Assembly (NCBI GenBank): GCA_001873075.1
Contig: MNYL01000104.1
Location: 1 to 8,259, forward strand
DNA length: 8,259 nucleotides
From: Fibrobacteres bacterium CG2_30_45_31
Lineage (GTDB): Bacteria; Fibrobacterota; Fibrobacteria; Fibrobacterales; Fibrobacteraceae
Direction of reading: 5' to 3'
Part shown: piece by piece, positions 1 to 7,002 of the stretch
How positions within the stretch are numbered: position 1 is the stretch's first letter
How the letters are laid out: every line of letters starts with the position of its first letter
Made by a program: the position numbers and the translations under genes
The notes under the pieces: generated by a model
Told to the model about the DNA's origin: nothing
Seen by the model: the letters and a program-made list of their open reading frames with translations, nothing else
Database searches by the model: none

Positions 1-70
1 TTTTTTGTCAAAGATGCTGTTTTTTGTTGAAAAACGTAAGTTTAAACAAAAAGCGGAGTCTATGCGCTAT

Positions 71-143
71 GCCACTCTAGCTCAGCTGGTAGAGCAGCTG
101 ATTCGTAATCAGCAGGTCGGCAGTTCAAATCTGCTGGGTGGCT
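71..143 (+). tRNA. tRNA-Thr with anticodon CGU
   Basis: The full cloverleaf can be folded by eye. The acceptor stem is GCCACTC (71-77) with GGGTGGC (136-142), including one T-G wobble. The D stem is GCTC/GAGC (80-83 with 92-95). The anticodon stem is GCTGA/TCAGC around loop TTCGTAA (102-108), placing anticodon CGT at 104-106, which reads the Thr codon ACG. The T stem is GGCAG/CTGCT around loop TTCAAAT. The discriminator base is T143, and the next bases are CTT, so CCA is not encoded and must be added after transcription. A strong terminator follows directly, so this looks like the last or only tRNA of its transcript. Confidence 0.96.
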
Positions 144-146
144 CTT

Positions 147-184
147 GCCCGGTTTCTAGGCTCCCCTAGGAACCGGGCCTTTTT
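147..184 (+). terminator. Intrinsic terminator after tRNA-Thr
   Basis: A 14-bp stem (147-160 with 165-178, a single T-G wobble) closes on a CTCC tetraloop and is followed by CTTTTTA. The lower stem is GC-rich (GCCCGG/CCGGGC). The stem starts four bases after the tRNA discriminator base. This is a classic Rho-independent terminator for the tRNA transcript. It also lies just ahead of the XPB start codon, so it may limit read-through into that gene. Confidence 0.93.
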
Positions 185-194
185 ATTTCTAAAT

Positions 195-1946
195 ATGGCC
201 TCTATGAATATAGAAGGCGCGATCATTGTTCAAAGTAACATGGAAATCCTCGTTGAGGTTCACAATAAGAACTATGAGGAGGCGAGGGATGCCATTGCTC
301 CGTTTACGGAATTGGTAAAAAGTCCCGAACATTTGCATACTTATAAAATTTCGCATCTTTCCCTTTGGAATGCGGCCTCTACCGGCCTTACCGCCCAAAA
401 TGTGATCGACCGATTAGAATCTCACGGAAAATACCCCACCCCCGCCCCCGTTGTCACCGAAATTGAAGAATACATGGGCCGCTATGGGCTTCTCCGCCTT
501 ATTAAAACGGCCGAAGGGCTCGCTTTGGAAGCGAATAACTCCATTCTTTTCACAGAAATTCGTCGTCTAAAAGAGGTGGCACCTCACATTCTCCGCTTAG
601 ATGGGGATTGCCGCGCTTATGTGGATTCAGGTCGCCGTGGGCATCTCAAAATGGTGCTCACCCTCGCAGGGTTCCCTGTCCAGGACCTCGCAGGCTATGT
701 TCAGGGAGATCCCTTGCCGATCAAAATGCGTGAGACTACCCTCGAAGGGAAGCCTCTCGTTCTCCGTGATTACCAGAAAGAAGCCGCTCAAGTTTTTTAC
801 GCTTCAGGCTCCGAAAAAGGCGGCTCGGGCGTCATCGTTCTCCCTTGCGGTTCGGGTAAAACCATTATCGGTATGGCCGCTATGGCCCTCACCCAGACGC
901 GTACCCTCATCCTCACCCCCAACATTTCTGCGGCGCGCCAATGGATCCGCGAACTCATTGATAAAACCACCCTTACTGTCAATGATGTCAAGGAATATTC
1001 TGGAGATGTCAAGGAAATTGGTCCAGTAACAATAGCCACCTACCAGATTTTAACGCAACGCAAACGAGTCAAAAAAGATTCTGAAGAAGAAAAGGAATCC
1101 GAAGAAGAAATCAAAAAGGAACTCACCAACTTCCCGCTATTTAGCGCGCACCGTTGGGGCCTTATGATTTATGACGAAGTACACCTTTTGCCAGCACCTG
1201 TATTCCGCATGAGTGCTGAAATGCAAGCCACAAGGCGGCTTGGCCTCACCGCCACCCTCGTTCGCGAAGATGGTAAAGAGACCGAAGTTTTCTCGCTTAT
1301 CGGACCTAAAAAATATGATATTCCCTGGCGCGTTCTTGAAGCCCAAGGCTGGATCGCTACTGCCGATTGTTCTGAAGTTCGTGTTCCCATGAACCCAGAA
1401 CTCAAAATGAAATACGCGCTCGCAGAAACCCGCGAAAAAATCAATATCGCAAGTACAAACCCTGAAAAGAACAATGTCGTCCGGGAACTCCTTGCCCACT
1501 ATAGCGAAATCGAAGACCGGATTCTTATTATCGGTCAATACATTGACCAACTGGAAAAGCTTTCAGCCGAACTTCACATTCCTCTCATCACAGGCAAGAC
1601 GCCCAACAAAGAGAGAGAAGTACTCTACTCGCATTTCCGTGATGGAACCCTTCAGCACCTGATGGTTTCCAAAGTCGGCAACTTTGCCATTGATCTTCCG
1701 GACGCGAGTATCCTTATTCAGATTTCAGGTACGTTCGGCAGCCGCCAGGAAGAAGCACAACGCCTGGGTCGCGTGCTCCGTCCCAAAGCAGATGGTCGCC
1801 AAGCGCATTTTTACACGTTGGTCACCCAAGACACGCGCGAACAAGAATTCGCCATGAACCGTCAGCTATTCCTCACAGAGCAAGGCTACGCCTACAAGGT
1901 TCTCAAAGCCCCCCTCTGTAATTTTGAGAATCCTGGAACTCCTTAA
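195..1946 (+). CDS. DNA repair helicase, XPB/Rad25/Ssl2 family (SF2)
   Basis: This is an ATP-dependent SF2 DNA helicase/translocase of the bacterial XPB type, 583 residues from the ATG at 195. An N-terminal domain (about 1-150, including SPEHLHTYKISHLSLWNAA) precedes the helicase core. Visible motifs are Walker A PCGSGKT with Lys222, the Walker B box DEVH at 327-330, LTAT at 351-354 followed by the XPB-type RED motif at 357-359, and motif VI QRLGRVLR at 522-529. Archaeal and eukaryotic XPB act in strand opening and nucleotide-excision repair; the bacterial role is less certain. The frame is open further upstream to a GTG at 138, but that lies inside the tRNA, so 195 or 204 (both ATG) is chosen. 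Neither has a good Shine-Dalgarno sequence. A charged insert (about 293-309, rich in K, E, S) precedes DEVH. The MATE gene follows with no gap, suggesting one transcript. The family call is firm; the exact start is not. Confidence 0.93.
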   Translation: MASMNIEGAIIVQSNMEILVEVHNKNYEEARDAIAPFTELVKSPEHLHTYKISHLSLWNAASTGLTAQNVIDRLESHGKYPTPAPVVTEIEEYMGRYGLLRLIKTAEGLALEANNSILFTEIRRLKEVAPHILRLDGDCRAYVDSGRRGHLKMVLTLAGFPVQDLAGYVQGDPLPIKMRETTLEGKPLVLRDYQKEAAQVFYASGSEKGGSGVIVLPCGSGKTIIGMAAMALTQTRTLILTPNISAARQWIRELIDKTTLTVNDVKEYSGDVKEIGPVTIATYQILTQRKRVKKDSEEEKESEEEIKKELTNFPLFSAHRWGLMIYDEVHLLPAPVFRMSAEMQATRRLGLTATLVREDGKETEVFSLIGPKKYDIPWRVLEAQGWIATADCSEVRVPMNPELKMKYALAETREKINIASTNPEKNNVVRELLAHYSEIEDRILIIGQYIDQLEKLSAELHIPLITGKTPNKEREVLYSHFRDGTLQHLMVSKVGNFAIDLPDASILIQISGTFGSRQEEAQRLGRVLRPKADGRQAHFYTLVTQDTREQEFAMNRQLFLTEQGYAYKVLKAPLCNFENPGTP

Positions 1947-3290
1947 ATGGCTTTTCGCAATCACTTTGTCACTGATCCGCACTTTTTCAAAGTACTTCTC
2001 GGATTAGCACTTCCGATTGCGCTACAGGATCTCATTAAATTTTCGTTGTCTCTTACAGACAACCTCATGGTGGGTAGCCTCTCCCAAGAGGCCCTTTCTG
2101 CGGTCACTCTCGCAAACCAGCCCTTCTTTGTTTTTTCGCTCCTCTCCTTTGGCATGGCGAGCGGCGGGGGCATTCTCACCGCACAATACTACGGCAAACA
2201 CGATCCTCTTTCTATTTCCAAAACCGTATCCATTACTTTGAGTGTCGGTCTCCTGGGTGCATTTCTTTTTGGTTCTGTGATGCTTCTTTTTCCTGAATGG
2301 GTCATGGGCATATTTACTGCAGACCCGGTAATCATAGGCCTCGGCGTGGAATACCTAGAAATTCAAGGTTGGACCTACTTTCTTTTTGGATTCACCAACA
2401 CACTCATCATGCTGATGCGAAGTACGCGCGATGTGAAGATTGGTCTCATCATTACCACCTGTACTTTTTTTCTGAATCTGTTCTTTAACTGGGTTCTCAT
2501 TTTTGGTAACCTAGGAATGCCCGCTCTGGGCGTTCGCGGCGCAGCTATCGGTACCCTCACAGCCCGCATCATCGAATGCGCCGCCATGATTCTCTACATC
2601 CGATTCATGGATCGGCATCTCCATTTTCGATTCTCCAAACTTTTCCATTTTGACCCCATCCTTTTCAAAGATTTTGTGCGCTTTAGTCTGCCCGTAGCTA
2701 TTAATGAGGGTGGATGGTCCACAGGGATCGCCGCCCAATCCGTGGTTCTGGGGCACATGGGCACCGCCGCCGTCGCGGCCTCCAGCATTGTGACTACCGC
2801 GCAACAAATAGCCCTCGTCTTTATCTTTGGCGTCGCGGGCGCGAGTGCCCCCATTCTCGGGAACCTTCTGGGCTCAGGAAAAAATTTGGATCAAGCGCGA
2901 CCTTACGCCAATACGCTCCTTGCCGCAGGGCTTTTTGTAGGGGCGATTGCCTGCGTACTCCTTTATTTTTCCAAAGATTTTTTCATTCCCCTTTACCAGA
3001 TTCCCCAGGAAACCAAGAACCTCGCCATTTCACTCCTCGTGATCCAATGTCTGATGACTATGACGCAAGCGTACACCACCCCCGCCATCGTAGGCGTTCT
3101 GCGTTCCGGGGGTGATACGTTGTTTACCACCTGTGTCGATATTGGTTGTCTCTGGCTGTTTTCCATTCCCCTAGGTTACCTCGCGGGGTTCTATTGGATG
3201 CTCCCCTTGCCGCTGGTATTCTTAATTCTCCGTTCTGATGAAGTCATCAAAATCCCCATTCTCATTTGGCGCCTTCGCCAAGGCAAATGA
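1947..3290 (+). CDS. MATE-family multidrug/toxin efflux transporter
   Basis: This is a 447-residue integral inner-membrane protein, the usual MATE length, with about twelve hydrophobic helices in two homologous halves. Family features include the first-helix segment FSLSLTDNLMVGSLS, where Asp38 lines up with the cation-coupling Asp of NorM, and GMASGGGILTAQYYG shortly after. In the second half, SLPVAINEGGWSTG puts Glu254 where many MATE proteins carry an N-E pair, followed by GTAAVAASSIV. MATE proteins export cationic drugs or metabolites in exchange for Na+ or H+; the substrate here cannot be read from sequence. The ATG lies directly after the XPB stop codon (TAA then ATG), so the two are probably co-transcribed and translated by coupling or re-initiation; only a weak GGA lies about ten bases upstream. 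A functional link to XPB is not implied. Confidence 0.93.
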   Translation: MAFRNHFVTDPHFFKVLLGLALPIALQDLIKFSLSLTDNLMVGSLSQEALSAVTLANQPFFVFSLLSFGMASGGGILTAQYYGKHDPLSISKTVSITLSVGLLGAFLFGSVMLLFPEWVMGIFTADPVIIGLGVEYLEIQGWTYFLFGFTNTLIMLMRSTRDVKIGLIITTCTFFLNLFFNWVLIFGNLGMPALGVRGAAIGTLTARIIECAAMILYIRFMDRHLHFRFSKLFHFDPILFKDFVRFSLPVAINEGGWSTGIAAQSVVLGHMGTAAVAASSIVTTAQQIALVFIFGVAGASAPILGNLLGSGKNLDQARPYANTLLAAGLFVGAIACVLLYFSKDFFIPLYQIPQETKNLAISLLVIQCLMTMTQAYTTPAIVGVLRSGGDTLFTTCVDIGCLWLFSIPLGYLAGFYWMLPLPLVFLILRSDEVIKIPILIWRLRQGK

Positions 3291-3386
3291 ATCAAAAACG
3301 TGACGCGATAAAATCTGTCAAAAGCGCGTCTTTGAGTAGCCTGTGAACCGGTTTTCTGGATTGATTTTTTGATTGATATTTTGCAC

Positions 3387-3417
3387 AAAAAAAGGCCCTC
3401 TTGCGAAGGTCTTTTTC
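3387..3417. terminator. Bidirectional terminator between MATE and cpoB
   Basis: The stem pairs 3389-3397 with 3408-3416 (AAAAAGGCC with GGTCTTTTT, one G-T wobble). It continues after one mismatch with two more pairs around a TTGC loop at 3401-3404. The stem is flanked by A7 (3387-3393) on the left and T5 (3412-3416) on the right. Read on the minus strand it gives a hairpin ending in seven Ts about 50 bases after the cpoB stop; read on the plus strand it ends in five Ts about 100 bases after the MATE stop. It therefore suits both converging transcripts, and looks stronger for the tol-pal operon. Confidence 0.8.
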
Positions 3418-3468
3418 ACTTTTATCAAGAATCCAATTTTATTTGAAGTCTCTTCAAACTATTCTTTT

Positions 3469-4305
3469 TTACGGCGCAGGAGCAACGGGCTTTGGCGTAG
3501 TATCCGAAGTATTCAGCAACGTTTCGAGCGTCTCTGCAGCCTTCAAAAACTCGCTGGTATCATTACAAGATTTGGTTCCCAAAATTTTCTGCAAGTATTG
3601 CTTCTGCATCGGGACATCTTTCTCTGCTTCTGCAAATGAGGAAAGTTTGTATAAACACTGGCAAGTCTTGGAACCTTCCGGGAACTGTTCAATCGAACGT
3701 TTGAACACCACCTTCGCTTTTTCCAACTGCTGAACATCTACCAGACAAATAGCCATCCAGTACAAGGCTTCTTCTGCGAGTGGACCCGATTTCACCTGCT
3801 CGTACACCTGCTTAAAGCCCGCATACGCCAGTTTGAATTCACCGCGGTGGTAATCGGAACGCGCCGTAATAATAATCTTGTCCATCTCTTGCTGCATCGC
3901 GGCATCCAATTCTGTGCTATCCGTAGAGGCTTGGCCTTGAGAACCGCTCACCACGACCTTCTTTGCAAGAATCTTATCGGACTTCCCTAAAAGAAGATCT
4001 AAGCGATAAATGACTTCTTCCTGACGACTGTCATTCCTCTGAGATTCATCGGACATACTTGTTGCCAAAAGGGAAAGTTCAGCCCGCAAGCGTTTGTTCA
4101 CTAAATCCTGTTCTGCATACATGGAATCAATGACAGCCCGCAAAGAATCAATCTCCAAACGCATCTCATTCGAAGATTTATTCACTTCCATTTTAACATC
4201 GTTACCAACAGATTTCATCTCTTTGGTGCGAAGCATCGTGATGCTGGAACATCCCGAAAGCACAATTCCCAAAAGGGCTAAACATCCGATAAATAAGCGT
4301 TTCAT
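3469..4305 (-). CDS. cpoB: Tol-Pal accessory protein CpoB (YbgF-like) predicted lipoprotein
   Basis: The 278-residue product begins with a short basic stretch, a hydrophobic segment and the lipobox LSGC, with Cys19 followed by Ser-Ser. It is therefore predicted to be lipid-modified, probably in the outer membrane. A polar helical region (about 30-110) rich in E, K, R, L and S is likely coiled coil. A Ser/Gly/Thr-rich linker (about 118-132) leads into TPR-like helices (about 145-262; ARSDYHRGEFKLAYAGFKQV is typical of YbgF), then a Pro/Ala tail. In E. coli, CpoB trimerises through the coiled coil and couples Tol-Pal to PBP1B activity at division. That activity is inferred here from architecture and from its place after pal. 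The start has a good site, GGGAG with six bases of spacing, and lies 48 bases after the pal stop. E. coli CpoB is soluble in the periplasm, so the lipobox is a difference. Confidence 0.88.
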   Translation of the reverse strand: MKRLFIGCLALLGIVLSGCSSITMLRTKEMKSVGNDVKMEVNKSSNEMRLEIDSLRAVIDSMYAEQDLVNKRLRAELSLLATSMSDESQRNDSRQEEVIYRLDLLLGKSDKILAKKVVVSGSQGQASTDSTELDAAMQQEMDKIIITARSDYHRGEFKLAYAGFKQVYEQVKSGPLAEEALYWMAICLVDVQQLEKAKVVFKRSIEQFPEGSKTCQCLYKLSSFAEAEKDVPMQKQYLQKILGTKSCNDTSEFLKAAETLETLLNTSDTTPKPVAPAP

Positions 4306-4353
4306 AAAAATCTCCCAACAAAACCACGTTCACAAAAAAAATCACTCAAACAA

Positions 4354-4935
4354 TTACTTCTTAATATTTACTTTAAAATTCGCACGACGGTTTTGGGCAA
4401 AAGCTTCTTCGCTTTGACCTTCCACCTTTGGATTTTCCTTGCCGTAGCTCACGGTTTCCATACGATTTGAAGAAACGCCATAGGCCACCAAAAATGCTTT
4501 CACCTTCTCAGAACGCTTACTGCCGAGAGTCATATTATAATCTTCGGTACCACGAGCATCCGTATGCCCCGCAACGGTAATAGTAAAGCGAGGTTCCTTC
4601 AAGAGAATGTCACCCACCTGAGTCAACAATTCCTTAGCACTTGCAGTCAATTCTGAACGATCGAAATCAAAGTAAACTTCATCAGACATGATCTTATTAA
4701 TCATCGCTTCCACTTTAGCGCGTTCCGCTTCCAGACGTTCTGCCGCTAAACGTTCCGATTCCAATCGTTCACGTTCCGCAGCAGCAGCGGCTGAATCCGC
4801 GCTGGACATATTCTTCGTTGTAGCGGGGGCTTCTTTCACCGTCGGATTCACTACAGGTTCGTCTTTCTTCGCACATGCCAAGAGAGCGACAGTCACCAAA
4901 GCGGTAACCAAAACCAACTGCATTTTTTTCATCAT
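4354..4935 (-). CDS. pal: Peptidoglycan-associated lipoprotein Pal
   Basis: The 193-residue precursor has a signal sequence with lipobox LLAC (Cys21), so the mature protein should be lipid-anchored, most likely in the outer membrane. A Pro/Thr linker is followed by an Ala/Glu/Arg-rich helix (about 48-80, repeated ERL and AER units), then an OmpA-like peptidoglycan-binding domain (about 86-193). Its hallmarks are VYFDFDRSEL (87-96), GHTDARGT (123-130, Asp126 expected to contact diaminopimelate), N134, L137 and R141 of the N-x2-L-x3-R pattern, and a terminal NRRANFKV. Pal tethers the outer membrane to peptidoglycan and exchanges partners with TolB. The first ATG overlaps the tolB stop as ATGA (4932-4935). 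A second ATG at 4932 sits better spaced behind AAGGAAGG and would remove one residue, so the start is certain only to within one codon. Confidence 0.96.
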   Translation of the reverse strand: MMKKMQLVLVTALVTVALLACAKKDEPVVNPTVKEAPATTKNMSSADSAAAAAERERLESERLAAERLEAERAKVEAMINKIMSDEVYFDFDRSELTASAKELLTQVGDILLKEPRFTITVAGHTDARGTEDYNMTLGSKRSEKVKAFLVAYGVSSNRMETVSYGKENPKVEGQSEEAFAQNRRANFKVNIKK

Positions 4936-6266
4936 TTACCTTCCTTTTTGAGGGTGTTATCTTCATTCTTGCCGTACCAGGACCACGTGGGCGAAGTATT
5001 ATCGCCGCCATTCGTAATACGAGTCACATTAGACCCATCTTTGCGCATAATGTAAATCTGATGCGAACCCGTCCGATCACTGGAGAATGCGATCAGCATT
5101 CCATCCGGCGACCAGGTGGGGTGTTCGTTATTCCCCGCATTCGAGGTTAACTGAGTAATATCGGAACCATCAATAGCACAAGTATAAACATTCATCTTTC
5201 CCCCATCCATGGAGGTATAAACGATGCGATCGCCTTCGGGAGACCAGGAAGCCCTTTCGTTGTAGCGTCCCATAAAAGTCACGCGGCGCACATCGCTGCC
5301 ATCTTTACCCATCACATAAATCTGCGGAGAACCCCCGCGATCACTGCTGAAAAGGATTTCCGAAGCATAAGGGCTCCAGGCAGGGCTTACTTGAGACGAT
5401 TTGGAATAAGAAATTTTTTGAATTTTATTCGTATTGGGGTCGCCTAAATACAAATCCGATTTTCCGTCTACAATCCCTGCATAAAGAATCTCACCCGTCA
5501 CCGGATTTACTGCAGGGCTGAAAGTTTGTGCATGCTGTGGAAACAAACGTTTTTCCTTTCCTGTAGATAAATTCTTTTGAAACAATTGCGATTTTCCATT
5601 GCGAAAACTCACGAAAATAATATCCGCATTTCCCAAAGACCATACCGGCATCATACTAATTGAAGTATCGAACGTCAACTGGCGACGATTAAATCCATCA
5701 TAATCGGCAATCACCACCTGTTTCACATTGTCCATCTTAGAAACCCAAGCAAGCTGCGTAGAAGCCACACCCAGTTCACCCCAGAGTTGCTTAATTACTT
5801 TATCTACAAAATGATGTATCGTGCGGCGCACATCCTTCATCGCCACCACATAGGATTCACCGAACACAAGATCCTTGGTCTGCGAAGCATATAAATAACA
5901 GGAAAGCTTCACGCGACCTTCAGCCACCTTATCCAAACGCCCCGTCACATAAAACTTCGCACGCTCCCGACTAAACTTCACCAAGTCAAATTTGGAAGAG
6001 GGGACCGCCGTAAATCGACCTGAAAGATTAAAATCTCGTTCAATCACGTCGTGCGTTTTTTCCTGAAGACTCGCAAAATTATTACCATCTTCTACAAAAG
6101 GCACAACACCAATAGGCATCGTTTTAAAAACGGAAATACCCACATTCACATCAATAGTATCAATAGAAGCAAAAGACACCGTTGTGCAAAATAAAAACAA
6201 AAAAGAAAAGTAAAAAGGCTTCGTCATTCTTTCAAACATAGCAAATAACTCTTTGTGAAGCCACAT
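4932..6266 (-). CDS. tolB: Tol-Pal system periplasmic beta-propeller protein TolB
   Basis: The 444-residue product has an N-terminal export signal: a hydrophobic run at about 18-30 ending in SFA, with predicted cleavage after residue 33. Next is the TolB N-terminal domain (about 40-165), then a six-bladed beta-propeller. The PD40/WD40-like blades are easiest to see at about 293-330 (SPAWSPYASEILFSSDRGGS), 338-374 (ASWSPEGDRIVYTS) and 382-418 (HPTWSPDGMLIAFSSDRTGS), with more diverged blades near 172, 206 and 249. TolB binds Pal and the C-terminal part of TolA during outer-membrane constriction. The start at 6266 has GAGAAG nine bases upstream, overlapping the transducer stop, but gives a long acidic n-region. 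ATGs at 6239 or 6227 would give a more ordinary signal peptide and remain possible. The 3' end overlaps pal by four bases. Confidence 0.94.
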   Translation of the reverse strand: MWLHKELFAMFERMTKPFYFSFLFLFCTTVSFASIDTIDVNVGISVFKTMPIGVVPFVEDGNNFASLQEKTHDVIERDFNLSGRFTAVPSSKFDLVKFSRERAKFYVTGRLDKVAEGRVKLSCYLYASQTKDLVFGESYVVAMKDVRRTIHHFVDKVIKQLWGELGVASTQLAWVSKMDNVKQVVIADYDGFNRRQLTFDTSISMMPVWSLGNADIIFVSFRNGKSQLFQKNLSTGKEKRLFPQHAQTFSPAVNPVTGEILYAGIVDGKSDLYLGDPNTNKIQKISYSKSSQVSPAWSPYASEILFSSDRGGSPQIYVMGKDGSDVRRVTFMGRYNERASWSPEGDRIVYTSMDGGKMNVYTCAIDGSDITQLTSNAGNNEHPTWSPDGMLIAFSSDRTGSHQIYIMRKDGSNVTRITNGGDNTSPTWSWYGKNEDNTLKKEGK

Positions 6267-6279
6267 TTGTGTAGACTTC

Positions 6280-7002
6280 TCAATTTGGCGTAAAATTAAA
6301 ATTCAACGAAAGCGCCGGCGCGCGGTAATTCGGCGGGAGTTCTGGCACCTTAGAAATCTGAACAGCACGCATTGACAAGTGATCCCACATATTATTCCCC
6401 GAAGAACGCCGGAGCGTAATATTCGTCACTGCACCAAAACGATCCACCGTAAATTGCACAGTCGTCTTGGTATCCTTCGGCACATTCATCCCCGATGGCG
6501 GGTTGAAATGCTGCATAATAATCTGTTTCAATCGTTCAAGATAGACTTGCATCAATGGATCCATATCCACAGAACCCACCGGGTTCAAACTCGATTCCTC
6601 GGTAAATGAAGGCAAATCCATATCATCTTCGAGAGGAGAATCATCCGTATCTTCTTCCTCTTCTTCTGGCTCTGGCGGAGTGGGTGGCGCAGGTTCCGCT
6701 TTAGCTTTCGCAAGCTTGGGCTCCGGGGGGAGCGGGCGCTCAACAGGCTTCACTTCTTTTTTCACCTCTGGTTTCACCTGGGGTTTTGGCCGTGGGCGAC
6801 GATGTCTCACTTGAGGTGTCGCAGGCTTCTGCAACTGAACCAATTCAAAAACTTTTACTTCTTGTGGGGGCTCCGAAAAATGAACCTGATTAATGGCAAT
6901 CAGGACACCGATCACAATGATGTGAAAGAATACTGACGCCCCGAAAATTTTCGGGAGCTTGTCATCAAATCCAGATTGAAAATAAGGAGACTTATTGCTC
7001 AT
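6280..7002 (-). CDS. TolA/TonB-type energy transducer in the tolA position
   Basis: This 240-residue inner-membrane protein has one N-terminal helix (about 20-38) with a short cytoplasmic head. The helix carries Ser23-x3-His27, the pattern that TolA and TonB use to engage their motor proteins. A long periplasmic linker follows: Pro/Lys/Arg-rich at about 58-105 (KPEV, KKEVKP and similar), then strongly acidic at about 111-129 with a run of five Glu. The C-terminal domain (about 148-240: TTVQFTVDRFGAVTNITLRRSSG, then MRAVQ) resembles a TonB C-terminal domain. It sits where tolA is expected, between tolR and tolB, and its ATG overlaps the tolR stop (ATGA, 6999-7002). By position it should transmit TolQR force to TolB/Pal. 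By sequence it is closer to TonB than to the alanine-rich helical E. coli TolA, so I leave the symbol empty. Confidence 0.9.
   Translation of the reverse strand: MSNKSPYFQSGFDDKLPKIFGASVFFHIIVIGVLIAINQVHFSEPPQEVKVFELVQLQKPATPQVRHRRPRPKPQVKPEVKKEVKPVERPLPPEPKLAKAKAEPAPPTPPEPEEEEEDTDDSPLEDDMDLPSFTEESSLNPVGSVDMDPLMQVYLERLKQIIMQHFNPPSGMNVPKDTKTTVQFTVDRFGAVTNITLRRSSGNNMWDHLSMRAVQISKVPELPPNYRAPALSLNFNFTPN

Noticed and set aside
5..70. Promoter for tRNA-Thr (TTGTCA, TTGAAA and TTTAAA-like boxes)
   Set aside because: No pair of boxes has acceptable spacing; the real promoter may lie outside the window or be non-consensus.
138..194. Upstream extension of the XPB reading frame to a GTG at 138
   Set aside because: The GTG lies inside the tRNA-Thr acceptor stem and the extension translates the terminator hairpin. 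The family's conserved N-terminus begins after 195.
1137..1550. Minus-strand open frame inside the XPB gene
   Set aside because: It is a shadow of the helicase coding sequence with no motif of its own.
3266..3281. Hairpin TTGGCG/CGCCAA around CCTT at the 3' end of the MATE gene
   Set aside because: It is inside coding sequence, only six pairs, and lacks a T-tract.
3302..3330. Inverted repeat GACGCG/CGCGTC after the MATE stop
   Set aside because: Only six pairs around a 17-base loop with no T-tract; the hairpin at 3387-3417 is a much better terminator.
3442..3458. Hairpin TTTGAAG/CTTCAAA just after the cpoB stop
   Set aside because: The stem is AT-rich, the loop is three bases, and no T-run follows in the cpoB direction, so a terminator role is unsupported.
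3373..3733. Plus-strand open frames opposite the 3' end of cpoB
   Set aside because: They cross the terminator and are antisense to a supported gene, with no family resemblance.
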